Source: Endomychus coccineus
Lineage: Eukaryota > Arthropoda > Insecta > Coleoptera > Endomychidae
Assembly (NCBI GenBank): GCA_958510875.1
Contig: OY294069.1
Location: 175,256,868-175,320,867, forward strand
DNA length: 64,000 nt
Direction of reading: 5' to 3'
Positions 11,311 through 24,153 of the stretch are shown here, one piece after another; within the stretch, counting starts at the first letter, position 1; each line of letters starts with the position of its first letter. The translations under genes and the position numbers were made by a program. The notes under the pieces are model-generated. The model worked only from the letters and a program-made list of their open reading frames with translations. It had not been told where the DNA came from and ran no database searches.

Positions 11311-11965
11311 GAGTCGATCTGGCACAACTTGACAGATGGGTGCAGCATTTGCTCTCTGTTGACAACAAGCGCGACCGTGTGACAACTTTAAAGGAGTGTT
11401 TGGCGATGTTCAAGCGAGATAAGAAGGAGTTTTTACGCAGTTTCGTAACCTTGGACGAAACATATATCTATCACAACACACCAGAGACCAGCTAACAGTC
11501 GAAACAGTGAACTTGTCCTGGAGAATCAAAATAGAAAAAGGCCAAAGTGGGCTTATCGGCCAACAAAGTCATGGCGACAGTTTTTTTGGGATACACATGG
11601 TATCGTCCATATCGATTACCTTGAAAAGGGCAAAACGATCACCGGCGTATATTACGCAGAGCTGTTGGGTCGATTCGACGCCGATTTGAAGCGGAAGCGG
11701 ACCCATTTGGCAAAGAAAAAAGTCCTCTGCCACCAGGACAACGCACCAGCGCACAGGTCCGCAGTCGCAATGACAGAATTGCATGAAATGCGCTACGAAT
11801 TTGTTCGTCATCCACCATATTCTCCAGATTTGGCCCCCTGCGATCTTATTTATTTCCAAACTTTGAAGGATTGCCGAAATTGTATTATTTGGAAGGGATC
11901 GAAAAATTAGAAAATCGGACTACACGGAGATTAAGTTGAGGAATAAGAGACTTTACCTTTCTCTC
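11311..11965 (+). pseudogene. mariner (irritans-like) transposase remnant A
   Basis: Cut-and-paste transposase, DD34D type. Visible pieces: VTLDET (first catalytic Asp, about 11445-11465), KVLCHQDNAPAHRS (second Asp), and VRHPPYSPDLAPCD (third Asp), with 34 residues between the second and third. A frameshift and a stop near 11492 break the frame, and most of the segment after APCD is deleted. The 5' end and N-terminal DNA-binding part are absent; the 3' inverted repeat is degraded (about 11950). The protein cannot be functional. Confidence 0.88.
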
Positions 11966-12019
11966 GTATTACACCGTTTCAAATGAATTGACAATAACAG
12001 TGTTTAAAAAGCCGATTGA

Positions 12020-12247
12020 TGAATGCAATATGTAGTAACAGTTTTCAGTGACTTCAAGAGACCATTTGAAACCATTGATCGTGATACTTTACTAAAAAAG
12101 TTAGAAAGATATGAAATAAAGTGGCAAGTATTGGTTGGTTTACACCCTACCGGTGAAGATCCTGTACATACTAGTTACAGAGTTTGTGCTATAAACAACC
12201 CAAATGGAATGTACGAGCTGCTCCAGTGGTTAAGGTGTGGCTGTTAA
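12020..12247 (+). pseudogene. LINE RT scrap
   Basis: The first 35 residues (VFSDFKRPFETIDRDTLLKK) match the palm block of Jockey/CR1-type RTs, where an Asp-x-x-x-Ala-Phe-Asp motif is usual; here the final Asp of that block is Glu. After LERYEIK the frame stays open to 12247, but its content is not RT-like, so a deletion or foreign sequence is joined there. Confidence 0.6.
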
Positions 12248-12249
12248 AT

Positions 12250-13720
12250 AGGATCTGCATCCGAAGCAAAAAATATGCGTGAGGTGGTCGCGTGTCGAAG
12301 CCAGATATAAATTCTGTTTTAATAGGACAAAAAAATAATAGTAAATGCTCCATGAAATGAAGTTTCATTCTTAATAATTACCATATTTTAAGAGTAGAGT
12401 ATTGTTCATATTATAGCGTTGACCTTTCGACTGCAATAAATCCCTTCTGGCCATAAAATGCACCATATTTACCACCTTTTCCGGCAGAACCGAGGTATAT
12501 AAAATTTTATTCACCTGCAACCCTAATTATAACATTTTAAGTAGGTAGGAATAGCCCGTTCGGAGGTATTATAAACTAATAATATAAATATGAAATTGAA
12601 ATTTTTATTTTTAGTTCTTATTGGTTTATGGCTAGTGATTTTTGCTCTACTAGTGTTAGAATGGGCCGACCTTGAGCTTGTGTCAAAATAAAAATAAATC
12701 AATATGTAGGTATATTTTCAAGCCGAACCTGTACCCATTTCTTGCGGTTTGAAGATGTGGGAACCATCACAATAGGGTTTAATCCGCTAGTTGGTTTATT
12801 GCAGTAACGGTCAAAGGTATAATACGAACTATACTGTAAGACTTAGATTTTATTTCTTCTCAAGCAATGAAGTGAACATTCTGTACGTTTTCAACTTTGC
12901 TCGGTGAACAATACTGCCGCACAAACGTAAACATTTCTTTGTATAAGATAAATCGAATTTTTCCAATAACGTAAAACAATTTATCTGAGAGAAATATAAT
13001 AAAATTATAGGAGTCTTAAGCTGTCAGATCACATCTCAATCGCATTTCGTGTCGCCAACAGCGTCACCTGCATGTGACATCATCATCGTTTACTTCTCAA
13101 ATAGGAAGAGACGGTCGAAACCCAAAGCCTGCCACATGTTGTGGGGGACCAGGGACTATGAACCTCTGGAAACTTCGATTCGGAAAGACGTATCGCTGAT
13201 CCTTATTGTTCTAATATTCGACACCCTATTTTTAAGACATCGTGGGGGCGTAATTGGATTGGCTTGAAAAAGGTAACCGCATCCAAAACTGACGATCACA
13301 AAATAAATGGTTTGTTCGGATAATTGGAAGAGATAAACTCTGTAAGTGGAATTTTCCACACAGCTCTAAGTTACACGTTACATTTCAGAAGTAATAGGTC
13401 ATCATAAGAATCCTGGGATCATGTAAAAGGAAGTTACGTTGAAATTCCATTTTTAATTTCCTAATTGGTTATACGATATTCAATCAAATATGCAAGAATA
13501 AAAAACAACACACATACACGAATAAGAAAATAAGTAGTGTTGGTGCCTGTGCAGGAAAAAAAATATTCTTGGTTTCTTGGTAGATCCTTCGTCCAAGATT
13601 CAGACCAAAATAAGGATTATAGTCCAGTCGAGCAGTCGACCGAATTGATATGGCTGGAATGTGATCACATCCTTTTTTTTTACAGATTAATGTATAAAAA
13701 GCACTTTTTTTTCAGAAAAT
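12250..13720. other. No gene recognised
   Basis: AT-rich sequence. Short frames at 13049-13267 and 13537-13728 carry no motif. The second runs into the palindrome that begins at 13721. Confidence 0.35.
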
Positions 13721-14982
13721 GCCGCTAGAAAAGTTATGGCCATTATGTCGAAAAACAAACTGGAATTTTTCCAGGTTTTTTCATTTATTTAAATTAATTT
13801 TGAAATAAAGCCTCTAATCAACAAAATACAAGACATCAAAGTTATAGATAATTTGAATACGCGTCGAATGAGGTTATAGGCCCGAGATGAGGCCCATTTT
13901 GTGATTTTTTCGGTTTACAAAATTTTTTTTTAATAGAAAAAAGATTGTAAGAATATTTTGTTTGTGTGTAAAGTTGGCATTTTCATTCTACTTTCCACTA
14001 GATTTTTTTTGACGTCAAAATTTGAATTTTGCGGAAAACCGTAAAACTGTGATTTCACGCCGCTGAAAAATGCATATGACTCAAAACAAAATTAGTCAAA
14101 TCACATTTTGCTATAAATGCCGAATTTTGGCGGGATTTGAAAATTTTTGATAACGGGAAATTGGAGAAATCTTGAAGTTGGAATATTCGAAGAAGAAGTA
14201 GAAGTCTAGATATTCATGTCAACGTGTTTGGACCTGTAGCGGGCTCAATTTTGCGCCCAGCGTGAAAAACAAAATTCAGTGGAAAGGAGATGACTGTATC
14301 TATCTAAATTCATAAGTGTGGTCTCCTAGTCATCATGAATGAGTAAAAAAAAAATCATCAAGCAAACTATCATTTTTATATGGCTAAGAGGTCACACTTT
14401 TGGACTAAGATAGAAAAAGTCATCTACTTTCCATTGAATTTTGGATTTTTACGATGGACCCGCTACAGGCTTAAACACGTTTACTTGAATATCTAGACTT
14501 CTACTGAAGCAAAATTGATCTACAATAGCTCAAAATACGCGTATTAGAGAGCTCTAACAGTATCTTAAATTTTTTTTTCAAAATTTCTCCAATTTTCCGG
14601 GGTTCAACATTTTCAAACCCACCAAAATTTGGCATTTATAGCAAACTGTAATTTGATGGTTACACTTTAGGTGGTATTTGTCAAAATCTACAGAATGCAT
14701 TTCGTTTTGAGTCAAAATATGCAGTTTTCAGCGTGCAATCGCAATTTCCCGGTTTTTCGCGAAATTCAAATTTTAGCGAATCGTAAAAAAATCACATCTC
14801 GGATCCATAACCATCAAATGACTTCTACACCTCGGCTTATTCAACGCGTATTGAAATTATCTATGACTTTGATCTCTCGTGTTTTTTGATTGGAGGATTT
14901 ATTTCAAAATTAATTTAAATAACTGAAAAAAACCGTTTTTCCAGTTTTTCCGCAAGAAAATGGACAAAACTTTTCTAGCGGC
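13721..14982. mobile_element. Foldback (long-palindrome) element 2, 1.26 kb
   Basis: The left arm (13721-14320) and right arm (14392-14982) are inverted copies of about 600 bp around a loop of about 70 bases. The tips are GCCGCTAGAAAAGTT and its complement AACTTTTCTAGCGGC. Other matched blocks include ACCTGTAGCGGG with CCCGCTACAGG, and CATATGACTCAAAAC with GAGTCAAAATATG. The identity looks like roughly 75 to 85 percent. No protein is encoded. It is a non-autonomous element with arms almost meeting in the middle; I see no clear target duplication. Confidence 0.82.
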
Positions 14983-16833
14983 ACTCCAGGAATATTTTAA
15001 CTATTTTTCCCGTTTTTAGAACACCCAAAAACAGAAGATAACATACAAATTAGCCATATCAAAATTTCAAATCAATTTGTGTGACCGTGCAACTGAACTA
15101 TTAATGAATATTATGAAGATATTCAAGTCTTATTGAATGATTTAAGGATTTTAAAAGGTTTCAATTCCTTCGGTAATCTTTGGGAAAAGGGGCACGTACT
15201 CGTACTAGTAATGCGAACTCATACTCAAGTATTATGCAATGCTCATGCGTTGTACGTCCTCTTTCACCAATATGACGTAAGGATTGGCGAAACGTTCTGC
15301 TCTCTTAACGCGGTATATATTCGTCGTGAAGTGAAGAAGTAATTACGTTCGTGGGTTGTTACTCTTCGTCAGTACGATGCAATCCAATCAAATCTCGCAA
15401 TATTTTCATTTGAATACAAGTAAAAATTTAGATTTTACGATAATTTATTGTTCAATCAATTCTTACTACCCTAACTATATATTACGCAATAAGAGAAATA
15501 TTAATTGTAATCGGCCTTAAAAAATATTCATTTTGAGTCTTTCTGAATCCATCTGAATTGTTTTTGAGATGATGCTTATGTGTACGTATTATTATTATCA
15601 TTTATTAAACCAGTTATATGTTCACAGGTCATACAAATAGAACTTATGGAACTTATAATCATACAAGAACATACGTGAAAATGAAAACATATAACTTATT
15701 TTTTGACCATGGTTTGTATGAACTTATTTCTTAAAATCATTGAGGAACTATTTCCGGATACCTGTATATTGAATTCAACCGGCAGAAGTAACAGAAAGTG
15801 AAAATTTGTGCTAACAAATAGAAAATCAGGATGGATTAGTTAATTCATCGAATATCTACTTCCTGTTGCAAAATTATAACTCCTAAGAACCTATTCTCCT
15901 GAATTTAGATAACATTAAGCTTAACTAGTTCATTGATTCGAAAGGAAATGAGGCTGAAACGAACATATTACTTTATTAACTTGCTAAGCCCTAGTCTTGA
16001 TCTGAATTTAGTTCATTAAAAAGCTATAAATCCTTTAGTGCTTCTTCTCAATTTATCCTGCGAAATATTTCAAATTAAAGCTTCGGAAAGCAAGATAAGA
16101 GCAGATATGATCTGAAAGCAATTTACAAATGGATTGTACCTCGACTACTTGGAGAAAAAAGTACAACTCGTGGAAATAACGTTAACTCGAAATTCACTGG
16201 AAAAACTCGTTGCAGAGTAATGAAAATTCCCGACAAAAGAGTGTTTTCATTGATTTCGCTTCGAGCTTGATGGATTTAAGATTTTATTGTGCACGAACTT
16301 TCATACATTCAACTAAGAATGAAAATTAAGTTCGACCCGACATCGCTATTCACAATAATCAAAGTGTTAGATAAAAAGTGTAGCGTCTCTCGCCAAGGAT
16401 AACACAATAGAATCCTTTAATAGTACAAACCGTATTGCAAGGAAATTATCCACAAAACATTCGCTGACCTGATAGACAAACTGACGGCCTCGTTCCATTT
16501 TTGCTTCACATGAACCAGCGGAACTTGGATAATAATTAGTTGGAAATTTCTGGATCGAATCTGAAACTGTTCGTGTAAAACGAAACATGCATATGAATAC
16601 TCGTATATGATGCCAATATCTTCATCCTGAAGAAGTCTACGTTTTGATAAGCAAGCATTAAGAGTGACATTTTCAGGATCGGTTAAAGCTAAATCTGAGA
16701 CCGATAGTCTAAAAGACGAGGACAAGAAACATCCGCGCCATTTGCGTAAAGCTGTAATGCAAGAAATCATATTACACTTGAGTGGTTATCCAAGGAAAAG
16801 CGAAGCTGCCCCTAGGGTCACTAGACGAAGAGG
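14983..16833. other. No gene recognised
   Basis: A 117-residue frame on the minus strand (16417-16770) has no family signature and could be chance or an old exon. The rest is AT-rich with no repeat match. Confidence 0.3.
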
Positions 16834-17108
16834 TGTATAAATGGACGTAAATGTACTAGATTGGTCATGAGACCCTTAACTGAAACGCAGTAGCAACGTA
16901 GTGTTATAATCAAAGTTTTCAAAGGAAATCTGAGATCTTACAAGGTACCATCTTCAAAATCTTGTAGAACAATAATGATATATGATATGACATAATATTT
17001 ATTGTATAGACAACTTATAATCCACTTTTGATATCTGTATCTCACCACATGTGATAACATAATAAATCAGTTCATAATCTACACTCGTGTTATTAACACC
17101 ATATATCA
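16834..17108 (+). mobile_element. LTR-like segment, 5' boundary uncertain
   Basis: It ends in CA immediately before a tRNA-Ser-type primer site, as the 5' LTR of a Ty3/gypsy element does. AATAAA occurs at about 17060, near the end. A TG at 16834 is one possible start, but an earlier one near 16753 is also possible. No second LTR or gag/pol was found nearby, so this is a solo or truncated copy. Confidence 0.5.
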
Positions 17109-17126
17109 TGGCGCAGTCGGTAGGAT
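17109..17126 (+). other. Retrotransposon primer-binding site (tRNA-Ser type)
   Basis: TGGCGCAGTCGGTAGGAT is complementary to a 3' end ...CGACTGCGCCA. That fits insect tRNA-Ser, whose acceptor stem starts GCAGTCG. This class of primer site is used by 17.6/297-like Ty3/gypsy elements. It directly follows the LTR end. Confidence 0.65.
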
Positions 17127-18049
17127 TATTAAAAAACCTGACCGGTTAGGTTACTAATAGTTTGAAATTATTGCAAAACATTTTTTTTGATTTTTTTTTG
17201 GTTGTGATTGTATTAAGGTGATAGAAAGTGCAAATAAATAAACTGATTCGATTTGTTATTATAAACAAAGGAAGATGTTGTATATGTATTGTATATGCAA
17301 CTTATTATTAGCTGTCGGAATGTTTATTTCCATACAGTTGCTCATTCATTTTATTTTACTTTACTGATAATACTGGACAAGTGACTTCATTAATATAAAA
17401 TAACAGTTATTTACTTTTTAATTTGTCATGAATTCACATCATCAAACGCTTCCTTCGATTCAATTATAATATTTCAGGAACCTCATTCAGGAATCACTAC
17501 GAATTAATTATTGACTTCTTGCTTAAAATGGATGAATAAGTAATCCATCAGAATTATTGGCCGCAGTATCTTAACAATGTAAGCTTTTAATTCGTTTAAG
17601 TGGATGCAAATGCCTTGCGGTCTTGTCGCAGTGATTTAGAACGCGGAATTTTGGCAGCTGTTCTTATTTTCACAAGCTACGTTGCTTATTGTCCCTTTCT
17701 TTTTATTCCCGCGGCCATAAATTACTCATACTTTAGAATATATAGCCCTCTTACGATCGTGATATATGAATCACATAATCAATAGAATTACTTGCACGAG
17801 TTTGTGCTCTGAATTCTTGAGCTGCATATTTCACAATCTTAGACTTATATTACACAGTTCGCAGAACGCCGGATTAACGGAATATTGAATTTGGGTTAGT
17901 TATACAGATTAAGATTCTGATTGCGATGGTTGATTGGCGCCTCTACGCCCCTATTTACAGGGTGTTTTCTCCCCATATACCTCTTACGATTCTATCGGAT
18001 AGAGAGACTATTAATAGCCTGCTAGTAACTAACTATATGATAGCATACC
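17127..18049. other. No gene recognised
   Basis: This should be the leader of the LTR element, but no gag frame is seen. The sequence is AT-rich. Confidence 0.35.
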
Positions 18050-18175
18050 CCAATCTGATGTCCATTGCGAAAACTGCTCCAGACAAACCATTTTATATGC
18101 CGTGCCAAGAGCTACTTTATATCTCAGCAGCTCATTATTATCTATGAAGCTCAGATTCTACCCATGTTTCAAGTT
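18050..18175 (+). pseudogene. LINE-B scrap
   Basis: TGTCCATTGCGAAAACTGCT and the following CCAAGAGCTACTTTATATCTCAGCAGCT match the C-terminal RT area of LINE-B at 39.88-39.96 and 45.04-45.12 kb. Confidence 0.7.
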
Positions 18176-18204
18176 CAACCAATACCCTCTGTATACAGAT
18201 TTCA

Positions 18205-19250
18205 GATGTGGAGTTTTTCCTCACTCTCTAAAACCGCGTTGATAATACCACGCTACAAAAAAAAATGATCCAGAAGATCTAGGGAACTACCGACCAATCA
18301 GTCTGCTTTCTTCATTCTCCAAATTGTATGAGAAGCTATTATGCAATGGATCGATGGATTTTTTCACAAAATACAAGATTTTCTGTGACAGTTAGCATGG
18401 CTCTCTTAAAGACCGTAATTCGGAAACAGCAGTTTTTAAATTCATTGAATCAATTATAACATCCTTAGAAAATGAAGAAATTCTATGCGGACTTTTTTAA
18501 GATCTCTCCAAGACTTTTGACACGGTTGATCATAAAATCCTTCTTGAAAAACTGGAGCAATACGGAGTCAGAGCTAAACAATTGGCCATGGAAAACTTTT
18601 TAGAATGTTGAAATTCGGAGGGCGGACAAAATTTCATATCTGGGGAATTGTCACTTCACATGGGAGCTCCTCAAGGTAACATAATTGACCCACTTTTGTT
18701 CTTAATCTATATTAATGATCTATCTGAAGTTATTGCTGATGCCAGCAAGTTAATTATCAAGTACGCAGATGATAGTAACATTAAAGTATCTGCAAATCAC
18801 CTTTCCCTTCTCGAAACTGAAATTGCCTCTGCACTCTCAAAGATTGAACATTGGTGTATGTATAACAAACTCACATTGGACAAAAGTATATCTTTACGTC
18901 AAGCCATCGTAGACTGCGAATTCCAGAAACATTAAATTGAAATAATTTCATTTTGGAAATGAGGGATTATTCGAAATGTCTTGGAATAAATACAGATAAA
19001 ATCCTCAACTGGTGTAAATAAATCGAACAACGATGTAAAAGGCTGAGTTCTATCATTTAAAGTTTACGTGTCATAAAACCAAAACTTGAGGAAAATACAT
19101 TAAAAGTTTTTTATTATGCCAACTTTCAATCTCTTTTGAGTTTTGGGTAATTTTTTGGGGTAACAGCTACCAAGTTGAGATGATGTTCAGGCAGCAAAAA
19201 AGAGCAATATGAATAATCTTTGGATTAGGGTATACACAAAGTTGCAGTTG
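18205..19250 (+). pseudogene. Jockey/CR1-like LINE, RT domain
   Basis: Blocks in order: NYRPISLLSSFSKLYEK (about 18280), a palm block DLSKTFDTVDHKILL (about 18505), APQGNIIDPLLFLIYINDL (18667-18725), and the catalytic box YADDSN (about 18760-18780). Then come the thumb (HWCMYNKLTLD) and decayed C-terminal sequence to about 19250. The first palm Asp and the two catalytic Asp residues remain, but there are in-frame stops and frameshifts. No endonuclease domain is upstream, so it is 5' truncated. Confidence 0.85.
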
Positions 19251-19254
19251 AATA

Positions 19255-21044
19255 TTATTGTGCAATGTGAACCATACACGGTTAATGAATAATTGAATAA
19301 GTAAGTTTTTGTCTTTGTATTTTATTCTAAATTTCTTCTATATTGTCTGACTTGTTTTCTCAATATCTTGTTATTATTTTGCAACAATTATTATCGAGAA
19401 AATAAATTCACTTTTACAGGACAACCTCTTTGAATTTTGAATTAACACTAACAATCGTAAACACAATTATTTCCTGCCTCAAAAAGGTTTTAATATGGAT
19501 CTCAACAAATAAATATTATATACATTTTCATTGAAAATTTTAAATTCATTTTTGGCATATCGAAGGAACATTTGTCATTTTTTAACTGTGAAGTGTGGAG
19601 CAATTGTATGTAAAAGTGAGGAAAAATCATAGTATTTGCATAATATCTATACCTTTCCGTGCAAACTGTCCGCAGCCAATATAAACATACGCTTAGGAAG
19701 CCATTTTCCAACGTACTTCATTCCATCATAACACTTTTATACACGCTTATTTACAGGTAAAAACACTTTCTAATCACACGAAGTAACAGGAGCAACATGT
19801 AATTTTTCACAATAAACAAGCAAAACTCAGTTTAATTGTAATATTTATCACCATGCTCCATCAACCTAAAGGGTACTGTCATAAGTCCCGACCAAGTTGT
19901 TGAGTGCTAGTTCTGTTGAATTGCCTGTCTGGTATGCGTGTCGGTGGTACATAAACTTTGCGGTGGCAAATTCGTTGAGAGGAAAATTTATGTGTACGCC
20001 CCTGATTGCAGCTCATATTCCTAATAAAATTAGGACGAAGGGACGAGCAGTTCAAGATAAGCTCGAGTCCTGAGAGACCGCAGTCTTGCGTTTTCGCTGT
20101 TCGAGAAGCTCGCACACTTTTTGCTTTCAGCAGAATAAATTTAAGAAGCTAAAGTCCGTGAAATGTCTATAACACATCTTTTTTCTTGTTCAGTTTATTG
20201 CCTTGTCAAGATATTTTCAAGAGGGTAAAGCGTATCATATTTTAGGGAATTCGTCGATATTATTATATATGGAAGCCGTTTGAATTATTGAATAAGTAGG
20301 AAGGTAGACAAAACGGCCCATCGAGATCATCAATAATTGTATTTGTAGACCAGGTTCGGTTGATATTTTTATCCCTTGATAAATTTTTTATTGCATCCAG
20401 TTTTGTGGCTGCGATAAAGGTGATTATGTGTGTACTGTATGAATATCTGGATCCGATTTTCCAGGATGGAATACAAACATTTTTCGTTTCATTATAATAA
20501 TATGATTCAGTTTTGAGAACCCAATATCACTCTTTAACTCGTTCTGTAAAACCTTAGACAGACACCCAGAAGAAAAAATTCCAAGTATGATCCACAGATG
20601 ACCAGCTTCCCTTACTCGTACGTAACTAAAATATATTTCAAATGGTTAGAAACAGATAAAGTCGTGCACAGACGTCAAATTATACCCTACATCATTGTAT
20701 TAAACAACGTAGTTTGATTTACAAGGATCGATACTTGGACCTCGATTCTTTATTGTATTATAATACACTGTTGAAAAGAATTAGAAGAAGACTTCTTTTT
20801 ATCTCTATAACTTTTATTTCAGAAATAATATACATATCCGACATTAAAATTCTCAAACTCACGCATGTTATCCTGATATCCTAATGAAATTGATGATGAA
20901 GAAACCATTTACTCTCAAGATATGATTAACAATTCGAGAACTTTATAAAAAAAGTGGCGATAGATGCATTTTCTGTACAAAACATCTCGCGTGTTCTCCA
21001 CCAGCACTAGAAACTTCATGACACCTTCTTGGGATGCTTCTTAT
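19255..21044. other. No gene recognised
   Basis: AT-rich. A slightly more balanced stretch at 19880-20115 (minus) has a 78-residue frame without a family signature. Confidence 0.35.
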
Positions 21045-21645
21045 GATAATTGCAAAATAAAGGCGAGCAGACCCTTCCTAGTAATTATAGGCCCATTGCA
21101 TTATTATCTGTGATCTCTAACGTAGGAAAGCAATCAACATCGATCTCATAAAATACCTGGAGAGCTCAAAAATCGTGAATGATCTCTATTGAAAAAGATG
21201 GACGACAATCTCTAGCTGTAGCATTAGATATCTCCAAAGCATTTTACTGAGTGTGGCACCAAAGCCTTCTTCGGATACTTCCTTCATGTGGTTAGCCGAA
21301 TGAACTTTGTCGCTTACTATGGAGTTATCTCTCAGATAGATCACTCCATCTGGTGGTTGACGGAGTATCCTTCGATATAATGGCTATCAACGCTGGTGTT
21401 CCACAGGGACCTATATTAGCACTTACTTTGTTTTTGATTCATATCAACGATATGTTAGAAATTACCACATATCCCGTCCACAGCTTTGCTGATGATGATA
21501 CACTCCATTCCGCTTTTTCATCTAATGAAGACAAAAAAGAGGTGAGCGATATCTCCCTTTTCTATAGACATTTCCATGGTCTGTGTTCCTCAGAAATCTC
21601 GATGTTCTTCGAACATTATAGGTTTTCCTCCCGTGCATTCTAAGT
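21045..21645 (+). pseudogene. LINE-B fragment, RT domain
   Basis: It begins with a decayed NYRPIALLSVISNV block (21090-21120), then VPQGPILALTLFLIHINDML (about 21398-21457) and the catalytic box FADDDT (about 21487). After LHSAFSSNEDKKEV the frame jumps directly to the C-terminal block LFYRHFHGLCSSEIS, so roughly the thumb and connection are deleted. It ends at 21643. Confidence 0.85.
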
Positions 21646-24095
21646 ATACAAAAAAAAGGGGGTAATAATTCCATGTTACACAAAAATGTTCCGGCGGACA
21701 TGTCCTTTCACATAATCCCTCTACAACCTAATTTCCCTTATGAAACTTATTTCATTGATATATTGAACTGCAAATACTCATTTCAACGATTTGTGGTTAG
21801 AAAGTGGATACTGTTGTCTACAAGCTTATTTATTTATATGTACTTAACCTCTGAAGACGTTCCAAATAATTATCTGTCTACAAACATTTTACGACTCAAG
21901 CGTGTTTAAAGAGAGGATGCCTGAGCAATAACGAGCCTCCGGTTCCTGTATTCCTCCATCCTCGGATTGATTTTCATAACAAGTAATTAAAATGACATAA
22001 AAAAGCTCCCCCTCGTATTTACCTTTGAAATGTACTAAAGATGTTACAATATTTACACTAGGTTCCCCTACTAATTTGTTTAACGTATTCAAATCCATAA
22101 CGTCTTCTCCTGACTGTAAGTTCTTCTGAGAGACGGGCCTCTCTCTTCTACAAGACGTTATTTTCATTTCAGAGTAACAGCTTTTAACTTCGTAGGTAAA
22201 CACTAATAAATTACTGCTGCTGAATTTACATTTATGTAAAAGTATAACCAGCTTCGGTTATCCAACTTATCTTCCCATCATCTAATTGGAAATTACCATT
22301 AAGAAAGGGGAACTATAACTACCTCGTTCTACTAATTTTATTAGCTTCGTTTAAATGGTAGATACGCCTTTTATCGATTCCTTGTTATACAATAAATTTC
22401 GGAACACTCCACACTTCATTAACATACGAATAAATAATGATCAGTAGATTTTCGGCTTTGCCTTTCACAATCTGGAGTCGAATCGACTGTAGATAGTCTT
22501 TCCAATGTACCGTTGAACCATTTTCTGCGTTTTTGATAAAGTGAATGGCATTATAATTTTGTGATTCAACGATCAGATCATATCGAGAGGAGTACGAGAG
22601 TTGCGTGTAAAGTAGTAGGACTTAGGACGATGCGCACAATCCGGCAACTCTGCAATATCCCCCTCCACATAAGTCATAGACCTTCAGTACTAGTTTCAAT
22701 CCTACCTAGCACAGTCACTTCGTGCTAAAAAGTAGATTCCCAAACCATCCAAGGGAAGCTATTTGGAGGTCTTTAAATCCTCTTTAAAGTCGAGTAGTTC
22801 AAAACAGTACAGAGCTTATCAGTTTTTATATATACATCTTAAATGCGTCAAGAAAAACCGTTAACAGTAACCTTCAAACACTATCTTCTAAGGTGTTATA
22901 TTTGTCAAAAAAATATATAAAGAAGCAACATTTTCATAAGTTTATTGCTAAGAGGGTTTCCTGCTGAAGTTATTTAAAAAAAATCATTTACTCACACATT
23001 TCCAACATACATTGAGTGTAAAATCAATAAGATAATGCATTCATCATGGTCAAAAAAATGTATGGCTTACATAGTTGGAACTAACAGTAAACACGATTTG
23101 GAAAGCTTTTTTTCAATTTGGAATTTACTGGAACCAAAATCCGTTTTTTTTTGTATAAGAAAATCACAATTTTGCTTAATTTCATTTTGATTTTGCAGAT
23201 ATCTAAATTTATCAAAAAGATACACTTTTAAGCTATTGCATATAGCTTTTATCGCGGGCTTTGAGCGCGGCGACCGAATCAAGAAAAAAACAGAAGACAA
23301 ATACCGTAACGAAAATCTAAAAAAACAAAAAACAAATACCGTAACGAAATATCCTGACACCCACAACTCCGCCTACTATGTAGCTCGGCCGAGCTTTAAA
23401 TTGTCGAAATGTTAACTTTGAACCTTTTAAAAGGTCGTGATAGCCCCAAACTGGGTCGAAAACTGTTTTGAATTGGTTAATTTTCGATAAATCGAATGAC
23501 GTTCACGTGAGAAGCGCATAGCTCGCGAGTTAGAAGAGTGCAAATTTACGGTACATAGAACGTCTTAACGAGGAGTTTTCGCATGCGGTTTTCGCTCCAT
23601 GTCGTTAGTTTATGAACGGGGCCAACTAAATAGCATAGAATCGGGCCCCAAAATGTCGATGAAATACGAAAATTCAATTAAAATAGTGTGAGGTATTCTC
23701 AGCTGTCACCTACAAGCATCTGACGTGCGACGTACGAAAGGAAATTTTCTAGGTACTTAAATATACCGAAAGCGGGTAAAAGCTAGCGGCCCATAGCCCA
23801 AAATACTTTATTAGAACTGGCGCCGGCCGCACGTGGTTCGAAACGGCCCCAAATTAACAAAATAGGAGTAAAATGTATAAATTCTAACTTACGCGCAGCG
23901 AGCTCCTCGAGGATATGTCAAAATGATTACGTTCGTAGCTAATTACATAAGTCGTCTGGCGTTCATGCAATTGAGTTTTTGTACAATTCTAACCTTCTAA
24001 TTTCGATAGGCCACGTGAAAATCCCCGAGCCGGAAGCGCTATCCAGATCTGAACGTTAAAACTTTCGTATAAAATTGTGTTTACAAGTCAACTGA
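21646..24095. other. No gene recognised
   Basis: Short frames on both strands show no domain. The part from 23230 to 24090 is less AT-rich and contains several CpG-rich words, but neither repeats nor coding blocks could be matched there. Confidence 0.3.
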
Positions 24096-24153
24096 CACTT
24101 GTCACCATAGATAACTCTACTATCGGTAGTAGAGTTATCTACGCACTTGTCAC
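24096..24153. repeat. Perfect 15-bp-arm hairpin between 10-bp direct repeats
   Basis: CACTTGTCAC at 24096-24105 is repeated at 24144-24153. Between them TAGATAACTCTACTA (24108-24122) and its exact complement (24127-24141) are separated by TCGG. The layout fits a minute insertion flanked by a target duplication. Confidence 0.8.
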
